From Glaciecola sp. KUL10 (GTDB taxonomy: Bacteria > Pseudomonadota > Gammaproteobacteria > Enterobacterales > Alteromonadaceae): 64,000 bases of DNA. Location: the NCBI RefSeq assembly GCF_003203515.1, contig NZ_BGNG01000001.1, forward strand, positions 434,001 to 498,000, written 5' to 3'. Made by a program: the position numbers and the translations under genes. Shown here piece by piece: positions 57,283-64,000 of the stretch (positions within the stretch are counted from its first letter, which is position 1; each line of letters opens with the position of its first letter). The notes below the pieces were generated by a model. It saw only the letters and a program-made list of their open reading frames with translations, searched no databases and was not told the DNA's origin.

Positions 57283-58290
57283 TTAAGCTAACAAATTTAT
57301 CTGCTCAGCAAACACCCTAGCCTGCTCTTCACTCTCAGCTATGATTTCCATCCGAGATTCCAAAACTTCATCAAACTCATTAATGTTAAGTTCATTTCCC
57401 ACCGCATTGAAGCCAAAAATACCGCGGTTAGTAATCATGACACCTTTGACCCTCACAAACTCTGTTTTCTCCAAGATATTAATTAGCTGGTGAAAATCAA
57501 ACTGAAAACTTGCTGGCCAAATCCATCCTTGAGAATAAAAGCCTTCTCCCTGATTTTGCTTTTTAATGGGTTCGCTCACTGGTTGAGCTAATGGTGTTTC
57601 CTCTTTAATTCTTAGTCGCTGTGCTAAGTTATTAGCTAGATGATTTATTTTTCGATGTATGGGGAAAGCGCTTTTTCGTGATAACAAATCTAAGATATTG
57701 GTCGTTAAGCTTTGATCTGTCGAATTTATAACAGGTTGGTGATTATCGTTTATTTCGGTCAAATAAATGCTCAATTGCTCACTATCCCCCTCTTCATAGA
57801 GGTCAGATTTTGTCGCAATGACGACATCTGCGATTTGAAATTGATCTTTGAAGGTTTGATGGTCTCTCCATTTTGCTTCTTTAAGCTTGCGAGCATCACT
57901 TAAACAAAAGGTAGTTTGCAGTGCGATGACATCTCGATAATGCTCACTGCTGAGCACATCAATGAGCTCTTTGGGATGGCCCAAGCCAGTGGGCTCTATT
58001 AACAAACGATGTGGTTTAGCGACTGCGAGCAACTGATTTAATGCGATTTGCATGGGTAAACCTGAAGCACAACACATGCACCCCCCGGGAATCTCGCGCA
58101 GGTGTATCGTTTTTCCTAGATGGCTACTTAATAGTACGCCATCAATGCCTATTTCACCAAATTCATTGACTAGAATTGCCCAGCGTTCGTGTTCAGGCTT
58201 TGAAGCTAACACCTTTTGAATAAACGTCGTTTTGCCCACACCTAAAGCGCCAGTAATAATATTAGTGGGCACCGTTTTTATAATTTTCAT
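57283..58290 (-). CDS. COG0523 (CobW/ZNG1-type) GTPase, putative zinc metallochaperone
   Basis: 335 residues of the G3E GTPase family. Walker A is GALGVGKT (14-21), the metal-binding CxCC motif is GGCMCCAS near residue 72, switch/Walker B LIEPTGLGHPKEL, and guanine motif TKSD. The C-terminal CobW_C domain starts near residue 225. Zur-regulated members deliver zinc to client proteins under limitation. Last gene of a minus-strand cluster with a ZnuD-like receptor, which supports a zinc role. Confidence 0.85.
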   Translation of the reverse strand: MKIIKTVPTNIITGALGVGKTTFIQKVLASKPEHERWAILVNEFGEIGIDGVLLSSHLGKTIHLREIPGGCMCCASGLPMQIALNQLLAVAKPHRLLIEPTGLGHPKELIDVLSSEHYRDVIALQTTFCLSDARKLKEAKWRDHQTFKDQFQIADVVIATKSDLYEEGDSEQLSIYLTEINDNHQPVINSTDQSLTTNILDLLSRKSAFPIHRKINHLANNLAQRLRIKEETPLAQPVSEPIKKQNQGEGFYSQGWIWPASFQFDFHQLINILEKTEFVRVKGVMITNRGIFGFNAVGNELNINEFDEVLESRMEIIAESEEQARVFAEQINLLA

Positions 58291-58299
58291 GTGATGGAG

Positions 58300-59672
58300 T
58301 TAGCTAACAAATTCATTCCATGGGCCCGTGATTGCCAATGTGGCGGTTGGAGAGTACAAATTAACAAATAAGGTACTGCCGTCAGGTGAAAAACACACGC
58401 CCGCAGGCTCTGTTTGCCATCTCACTTTAGCAAAGTCGTAAATTTCGCCTGTTGCAACTATCCCTTTTAGCTTGTTATTCACTACGTCAGAATACTGATC
58501 TTCACAAACTAACAAATGTCCATTTGGCGCGACAGTGATATTGTCTCCATAGTTAAATGAAGCTTTATTATCGCTTTCTAAAAATAAGCTTAACACACCA
58601 GGGCTTTTCGTTTCCTGCTTGCTTCCCTCGAATGCCGAAGGTCGATAACGCATGATTTGGCCTAACTTTTTACGGCCCCCGTTGGTGCAACAGAAATACA
58701 TTTCTCCGTTTTCAAAATGTATCCCTTCCCCTCTTGCAAAAAGGGCTGCGCCTTTTTCATGTCCTCTAATCCTTAAATCGTCTTTTTCGCCATCGACGTC
58801 ATCGAGATCTATCCACTCGCAAGCATGCTCCGTGCCTAATAACATATTGGCATTTTCCCAATTACGAGTATCAAATTTATCCATTGCGTTAAATTTCAAG
58901 GCTTGAAGCCTTCCGCCTTGTAAAAGTTTGCCAGCTTGATTCGGAATAAAACGATAAAACAGGCTGTCTCCTCTATCTTCAGTGAGATATACAATACCTG
59001 TTTTTGGGTCGACGCAAGCGGCTTCGTGATTAAACCTCCCCATGCTTTTCAAAGGTTCAGCATTCACCATACTGCTTGCAGAGGCAGACACTTCGAATAC
59101 ATATCCATGGTTTTTTCCAATCGTTTCAGATGCGTGCGCGACTGACTCTTCGCAAGTTAACCATGTTCCCCATGGTGTAATGCCCCCTGAGCAATTGCGA
59201 ATGGTACCGAGTAACGACATGAACTGATCTTCGACTATGCCCGTTTTTAAGTTATAAACAATATTGCTAGTACCGCCCGGAAGTGGATAGCCTTCGGCAT
59301 TGCTGTCAAAGGCTTTTTCAGCAAAGGTCTTGCTCTTAGTCGTTAAACTAGACATGTCTTTGGTGGTGCTATTTCGTGATTTCTGACAAGCACTACTCGC
59401 TCATCATCAAGTGCAAAACAGCCCATCCCATCAGCTCTGTCGGGCACCAATAAGCCATCGTTCATTGGCTCATTTAAGCGAGAAATAATTTGATAACTAA
59501 ACCGCGCAGGTAAATCAAGTATCCCTTTGGGATCTTCAACCAAGGGCCCATAGGCACTTTGTTCTGCCATCATTTGATTAAACTTAATCTTATCATTAGC
59601 ACTCAAGTGACTCGCTAAGCCGCCTAGTGCAACGGCGAGCAATCCTTTATTAAACTGGCGTCTGTTTAGCAT
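58300..59672 (-). pseudogene. PhoX-like (DUF839) Tat-exported protein, frameshifted
   Basis: The first frame (59672-59343) has the Tat signal MLNRRQFNKGLLAVALGG and continues to VLVRNHEIAPPKT, then hits a stop after CLV. The second frame starts at 59355 (MSSLTTKSKTFAEKAF) and continues with the family core YPLPGGTSNIVYNLKTG, GTIRNCSGGITPWGTWLTCEE, GRFNHEAACVD and VAPNGHLLVCEDQY to the end at 58300. Adding one base near 59357 gives APPKT-MSSLT, a full-length protein of about 457 residues. It is either a recent one-base deletion or a sequencing error. The family includes alkaline phosphatase PhoX; activity here is unproven. Confidence 0.85.
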
Positions 59673-59731
59673 CGTTATTTCTCTTTATTGTTCGCTATTA
59701 ATTGCGATTGGTCTTCTAGTAAGCACCAATT

Positions 59732-61114
59732 CTAGTGATCTTCATCTTTAATGCCTAACCATGTGACTGTCGCAGGCACAAAATCTAGTTCAATATCACC
59801 TTCTATTTCCATATCTTCAATGTGCACCATTAATACATGTTGTGCAATCGGATCAGATACGAATACGTAGTCGCCATTTTGAGCCACACTCATGTTAAAC
59901 GAGTGTCCATCAGGCATGGCACTCAGATCTTCATCGCTAAGTTGAACTCTGCCCTCAAATTCAAGCTCATTGACACCATCGTGCAAGTGCGCCGATAAAA
60001 TTGTTAAACCGCCTAAATTATCTAAGACAAGTGCGTGATTGCCGTCATAGCTAAAGGCATAAGAAATTGGACTCACTCCCTCTTGCGCTTGCCAATCAAG
60101 CACTTCCATTGCGCCTGCTTCAGGGTCAATATTTAAAACAAACACTTCACCTGTAGCACGATTGCTCGCAATGCCAATAAAGACTTCAGCGTCATGATGA
60201 CTGTATAAGCTACCTATACGAAGGCCCGCTATTTCGTCGATATTTTCTATTTTGCTTGATTCGTACTCACCGTCATGTTCATGAGCGACTAAAACGCCGT
60301 CACCGCAACCAAATAACACAAAATCGTGATTTTGAGCTGCACCGTGCAAATCAGGGCAAGCTGTTTCAAGCGTTTTTTCAAGTTCGTATTCGCCGTCATG
60401 TAAGTGATATACCCCCACTTGGTCAGGGAGTATAGTATTGCCAGATGTACTTTCTGCGTCATCCCTGCGAATGGTTGATAATAGAAATTCACCTCGAGGC
60501 TCTGCAACACCGTGCATATTGACTGTATAAATTAAACTAGCTGGGCTGTCATTTTCATTGGTGATGTCTAAATCACTAATGACATGTACAGAAGCAGGTA
60601 TACCTGTCTCTGCATCGCCATCATAAAAAATCGCCGATTGACCATCATGTGTCACAAAGTGAGTGGGCCTTGAACTGCTTAGTGTATAGTCACTCATTTG
60701 TGGCGCTTGTTCATAGTCATGAAGATGATCAACGTGATCTTCACGCCATAGCCCGCCGTCGATAAATTCAACCATGTCATCGTTTCGAGCTGTCACTACT
60801 GCATAGCGATACGAAGGTGACGCATACACGCGACTACCATCGTGATTCAGAGTGAAGGTATCAAGTAAAGTACTGTCATCTAAATCGATCAAAGATACCG
60901 TGTTACTCTCGCTAGAGGTCACTGCCAAACGCCCCATGCTTTCGATCAAGAAGTCATTGCTTGGCGGAGTGCTGCCGCTGTCGCCCCCATCAGTAGGTGG
61001 TGTTTCAACAATAGGCTCTCGTTCAATAATAGTGGTTTCAGCATCGCCACAACCACCCATTAAAATAGTGCTAATGCAAAGCGCGACAAGGCTAAGTTTT
61101 TTAGTGTTGTTCAT
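59732..61114 (-). CDS. Beta-propeller lipoprotein of the zinc cluster
   Basis: 460 residues. The signal peptide ends in LMGGC (lipobox, Cys ~22), then a Pro/Gly/Ser-rich linker. The remainder is a WD40/YVTN-like beta-propeller (RLAVTSSESNTVSLIDLDDSTLLDTF; YVFVSDPIAQHVLMVHI) with frequent HDG/HLHDG turns that could bind zinc. It lies between the ZnuD-like receptor (55 nt gap) and the PhoX-like gene. It resembles lipoproteins often found next to ZnuD-type receptors; the role as a zinc-binding periplasmic or surface factor is inferred. Confidence 0.75.
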   Translation of the reverse strand: MNNTKKLSLVALCISTILMGGCGDAETTIIEREPIVETPPTDGGDSGSTPPSNDFLIESMGRLAVTSSESNTVSLIDLDDSTLLDTFTLNHDGSRVYASPSYRYAVVTARNDDMVEFIDGGLWREDHVDHLHDYEQAPQMSDYTLSSSRPTHFVTHDGQSAIFYDGDAETGIPASVHVISDLDITNENDSPASLIYTVNMHGVAEPRGEFLLSTIRRDDAESTSGNTILPDQVGVYHLHDGEYELEKTLETACPDLHGAAQNHDFVLFGCGDGVLVAHEHDGEYESSKIENIDEIAGLRIGSLYSHHDAEVFIGIASNRATGEVFVLNIDPEAGAMEVLDWQAQEGVSPISYAFSYDGNHALVLDNLGGLTILSAHLHDGVNELEFEGRVQLSDEDLSAMPDGHSFNMSVAQNGDYVFVSDPIAQHVLMVHIEDMEIEGDIELDFVPATVTWLGIKDEDH

Positions 61115-61169
61115 AAATATGTTCCGTTTATTTAAATAGTTTCAAATTGAATGTTCTTAAAAATAGCGA

Positions 61170-63695
61170 CTAAAAGTAGCCTCTGATGCCAACGCTAATA
61201 TTTCGCCCAGGTCGGGGTGCGATATCTTTTAAAAATGATGTGTGCACCCTCGCCTCTGTATCCGTAAGGTTATTTCCCTTTAGGTAAGCCGTGACGCTGT
61301 TATTTAATATGGGTAAGTCATAGGCAATACTTGCGTCGACAAGCGTATATGCATCTGTTTGAGTCTCAAATTCAGCAATGCGATCTTGAGATTGATAGCG
61401 AGTGATATCTAAATGCGCACTAATACTTTCATTTTGATAGCTAAATTGCGTACCAAACCTTAGTGGCGGTGTTCTTGGTAAATCGCCTCCATCTTTTAAT
61501 CGTGCCCTGACATAATCAGTGAATAAACTTGCTTTGAAGTGTGAACTTGCTTGCCAAGCGACTTGAGCTTCAAATCCATGCAAAATTACGTCGTCGGTTT
61601 TGAATAAAAATACCAGTAACTCACCTGCGTGTTCGTCATCTTGGCTATCTGAATCATGGTCGTGATCGTCATGATCGTGACTAGAATGGTCATGTCCATC
61701 GTGCTCATCACTGCCGTGATCGTGGCCATCGTCCGCAAATAAACCCGTGTCAATTTGGTAGTAATAATTATCTACACTGTTGTAAAACAGGTTCAAAATA
61801 AAGCCGATATCTCCTTCGGTTTTTCTGAGGGTTAAATCAATATTACTTGCCGTTTCCAGATCAATAACTGAATCGGTGAGCCCGATTTCAGATGTTTCTT
61901 CACTTAAAGCAAACAGTGCTCCTACCTCATAGGTGCGAGTGCCAATATGTGGACCAAATGACAAAAGCTCTGATGCCGAAGGTGCTCGTTCAGAGCGTGA
62001 AACTGATAGCCCAAGGTTATATCCTTTTGCAAAATCCCATACGCCGCCAACGCTCAAGGTAACAGGTGTAAATTCGTGATCAGCGCTAAAAACACGGGTT
62101 ATTTCTTGCTCATCTCCATGGTCGTGTTCATGGTCATGATCATCATCACTCTCTTCATCATGACTATCAGCGTCGAGCATCGGTAGCATGACATCATTGG
62201 CTTTCATGGTGACGCGTTCAATGCGTGCGCCTAGTTGCAATAAAATATCGCCGAAATGACGCTCTTCTAACAACGCAACGCCGAGCATTTCAGTGCTAGA
62301 TGGTGGGGTAAACGCTTCACTTCCTTGCGCTTCTACATCACTCTTTTTGTAGCGAAAAGACAAGCCTCCACGCCAGTCTTTAAAGGTTTGATGCAAGGCA
62401 TCTAGTCTAAACTCGTAAGTTTCATTAGCGAATACCGTACCGACGCTTCCATGCTCTATTTCAGCATGTTCGTAGTCTGTGTAGCCTGCACGCAGGTTAA
62501 TCTCTTTAATAATGGGATGTTCAAAGGTAAATTCACCTAATATCTGTGCACGCGTTTGTTGCATGTCAGCGAATACTTCTTCTGAGTGCTCTTCCGAGTG
62601 CTCATCATCACTATGTTCGTCATCGTGATCATGCCCTTCTTCATCCCCATGAGAGTGACCAGGGATCCCATATTCTCGATTAAACTGCTCAACAGAAGCA
62701 CCAATAAACCCATTGTTTAGCAAATAGCTTCCGCCTAAAGTAAAGCCATAGGACTCTTCTACGCTATTTTCAACAAAAAAGTCTTTGTTTTCGGAGCCAT
62801 GTTCGTCTTCAGATTCATGTTCATGATCGTGGACGTCCAGTTCTGCCATAACGGGAACTTCATAATCATCAGATTTGCGATAAAAACCGTCAGCATAAAC
62901 GGCAAATTTGTCTAACCCAGTCGTAATGTTAAAAGAGGCCAGTTGTTGTTCATCGACTGAACTGGTTTCGAGTAACCATTCACCTTTGGTTTCGTTACTT
63001 TGCGGTACTCTAGTATCAACTATATTAACTACTCCACCGATTGCGCCGCTGCCATAAAATAAAGTAGCGGGACCTCGCAGTACTTCAATCTGTGTTGCGG
63101 TAGAGGCTTCACTTGCGACTGCGTGATCTGGGCCTACACGCGAAACATCACTCACATCTAGTCCATTTTGCGCAATCAAAACGCGCGGTCCGCTCAAGCC
63201 GCGGATAATAGGCGTGCTTGATACTTTTGCATGGAAATTTGTATGAACGCCTGTTAGCTTTTCAAGCGAATCGCCGAGTGTCGCGCTTTGTTGTCTGCGC
63301 AGTGCTTCGCCGCTCAATACACTGATAGGAATTGACGACTCCATAGACGACATGTGTAGAGGCGTAGAAACAATATCAATGACTTCGATTGGCGAACGAC
63401 TCAATGCAAACTTCAAATTGCTTAAGCCTGCATCTGTTAGGTTAACGTCTTGATGTAAATGCGCATGGCCCGCGGCTCTGATATGAATTTCAGTATTACC
63501 AGCCTTGAGGTTTTCAAACAAAAACCGCCCAGCACTGTCAGTGACAGTTGACTGATTCGAACCATGAATTTCAACATTTGCATTGGCAAGAGGATTACCA
63601 TTTGCATCCAACACAAGCCCCTCAAGTGATTGTGCTAGTGTGCAACTAGAAAGCGTTGCAAGCACCAGACTCGCAACTTTAGATAGTTTTCTCAT
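61170..63695 (-). CDS. znuD: His-rich TonB-dependent receptor, ZnuD-like
   Basis: Outer-membrane receptor of about 841 residues. After the signal peptide (KLSKVASLVLATLSSCTLA) comes a carboxypeptidase-regulatory-like domain (about 25-105), a plug with TPIIRGLSGPRVLIAQNGL and IEVLRGPATLFYGSGAIGGVVN, and a beta-barrel ending in aromatic Phe. Several extracellular-loop positions carry His/Asp/Glu-rich stretches (around residues 285-310, 350-380, 525-550, 675-705), as in zinc receptor ZnuD. ATG 63695 is preferred, with GAGGGAG upstream; a TTG at 63707 is the other option. A Zur-like palindrome lies 50 nt upstream. Confidence 0.9.
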   Translation of the reverse strand: MRKLSKVASLVLATLSSCTLAQSLEGLVLDANGNPLANANVEIHGSNQSTVTDSAGRFLFENLKAGNTEIHIRAAGHAHLHQDVNLTDAGLSNLKFALSRSPIEVIDIVSTPLHMSSMESSIPISVLSGEALRRQQSATLGDSLEKLTGVHTNFHAKVSSTPIIRGLSGPRVLIAQNGLDVSDVSRVGPDHAVASEASTATQIEVLRGPATLFYGSGAIGGVVNIVDTRVPQSNETKGEWLLETSSVDEQQLASFNITTGLDKFAVYADGFYRKSDDYEVPVMAELDVHDHEHESEDEHGSENKDFFVENSVEESYGFTLGGSYLLNNGFIGASVEQFNREYGIPGHSHGDEEGHDHDDEHSDDEHSEEHSEEVFADMQQTRAQILGEFTFEHPIIKEINLRAGYTDYEHAEIEHGSVGTVFANETYEFRLDALHQTFKDWRGGLSFRYKKSDVEAQGSEAFTPPSSTEMLGVALLEERHFGDILLQLGARIERVTMKANDVMLPMLDADSHDEESDDDHDHEHDHGDEQEITRVFSADHEFTPVTLSVGGVWDFAKGYNLGLSVSRSERAPSASELLSFGPHIGTRTYEVGALFALSEETSEIGLTDSVIDLETASNIDLTLRKTEGDIGFILNLFYNSVDNYYYQIDTGLFADDGHDHGSDEHDGHDHSSHDHDDHDHDSDSQDDEHAGELLVFLFKTDDVILHGFEAQVAWQASSHFKASLFTDYVRARLKDGGDLPRTPPLRFGTQFSYQNESISAHLDITRYQSQDRIAEFETQTDAYTLVDASIAYDLPILNNSVTAYLKGNNLTDTEARVHTSFLKDIAPRPGRNISVGIRGYF

Positions 63696-63744
63696 TTGCT
63701 CCCTCAAATTTTGTTGTTATAAATACTTTTCAATATTTATGTTA

Positions 63745-63759
63745 TGTTATATTGTAACA
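63745..63759. promoter_or_regulatory. Zur-box-like palindrome
   Basis: TGTTATATTGTAACA, an inverted repeat with one mismatch, resembling the TGTTATAnTATAACA core of Zur operators. It lies between the divergent znuD-like and merC-like genes, so one site could repress both in zinc-replete cells. Confidence 0.75.
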
Positions 63760-63782
63760 ACAATTCAAGAGGGAAAATTAAA

Positions 63783-64000
63783 TTGAACATATTATTAGAT
63801 TTTAGTGACAAAACAGCCGTTGGTCTTTCTTTTGCGTGTGTCATGCATTGTATTGCGGTGCCAATCGTTTTAATTGCCTTGCCGTCTTTATCAGGATTTT
63901 TTGCATTTGATGAGCACTTCCACCTTTGGTTGGTGTTTGCAGTTATCCCAGTCAGTCTACTCGCCATTACTTTTGGATATTTTAATCACTACAACAAGCA
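63783..64000 (+). CDS. MerC-family membrane protein, 3' truncated by window edge
   Basis: The first 72 residues from TTG 63783 (AGAGGG ribosome site upstream). The pattern DKTAVGLSFACVMHCIAVPIVLIALPSL is the MerC domain start, with the CxxHC metal-binding motif at the first membrane helix. A second helix begins at HLWLVFAVIPVSLLAITFGYF. MerC proteins transport mercury in mer operons, but solitary copies next to Zur boxes are thought to handle zinc or other divalent metals. The start codon is uncertain because the gene begins with TTG. Confidence 0.8.
   Translation, partial: MNILLDFSDKTAVGLSFACVMHCIAVPIVLIALPSLSGFFAFDEHFHLWLVFAVIPVSLLAITFGYFNHYNK

Overview
The window looks like chromosomal DNA of a marine gammaproteobacterium, most likely in the order Alteromonadales (Colwellia/Thalassotalea/Pseudoalteromonas-like). 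This is judged from the AT-rich sequence, the gcvA-ygdD-rlmM gene order, the second elongation factor G, the divergent ppsA/ppsR pair, smpB close to ssrA, and a tmRNA tag ending ANDENYALAA. The genus is an inference; no 16S or similar marker is present.

Layout. (1) 1-17706 is core chromosome: fusA2 (partial), rlmM, ygdD, gcvA, a small exported protein, a DUF4826 gene, ydiJ, a ThrE-type exporter, a hairpin-forming MITE-like repeat, ppsA/ppsR, rnfH-ratA, smpB, an Old Yellow Enzyme homologue and the tmRNA gene ssrA. (2) 17707-57196 is a genomic island of about 39.5 kb inserted at the 3' end of ssrA. A 45-bp direct repeat (17684-17728 and 57152-57196) marks its ends, and an integrase gene with a -1 frameshift lies just inside the left end. 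(3) 57283-64000 is core chromosome again: a zinc-homeostasis cluster (COG0523 GTPase, PhoX-like protein broken by a frameshift, beta-propeller lipoprotein, His-rich ZnuD-like TonB receptor, divergent MerC-family protein) with a Zur-like palindrome between the two divergent genes.

The island is a mosaic. Its left part (19-30 kb) holds a lipoprotein gene, an IS256-family element with a clear 8-bp target duplication but an amber-inactivated transposase, remnants of cysE and IS3-family genes, a ParDE toxin-antitoxin pair and a run of four same-orientation gene cassettes. Each cassette is followed by an attC-like recombination site, and no integron integrase is visible, so this is a CALIN-type array. 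The middle (30-37 kb) holds phage-satellite-type genes: two AlpA regulators, a DUF3987/YfjI ATPase, a YagK/Gp2 replication-type protein, a short tyrosine recombinase, a RadC-like protein and two tiny overlapping membrane-peptide ORFs.

The right part (37-57 kb) is a defence block. A plus-strand operon encodes a MotA-like protein with a long coiled-coil tail, a MotB/OmpA-like protein and an HNH nuclease, which is the gene order of Zorya type II, followed by an uncharacterised five-helix membrane protein. Convergent to it is a minus-strand operon of eight genes with stop/start overlaps or short gaps: hsdM, hsdS, an OLD-family ATPase/TOPRIM nuclease and a UvrD helicase (a Gabija-like pair), two DUF262 proteins (GmrSD/RloF-like), hsdR and a YgjP-like metallopeptidase. 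The Gabija-like and DUF262 pairs sit inside the type I restriction operon and appear to be co-expressed with it.

The most interesting observations are the composite hsd/Gabija/DUF262 operon, the Zorya-II-like operon with a possible fourth gene, the integrase-less attC cassette array inside a tmRNA-integrated island, and the tiny nested ORFs at 36225-36391.
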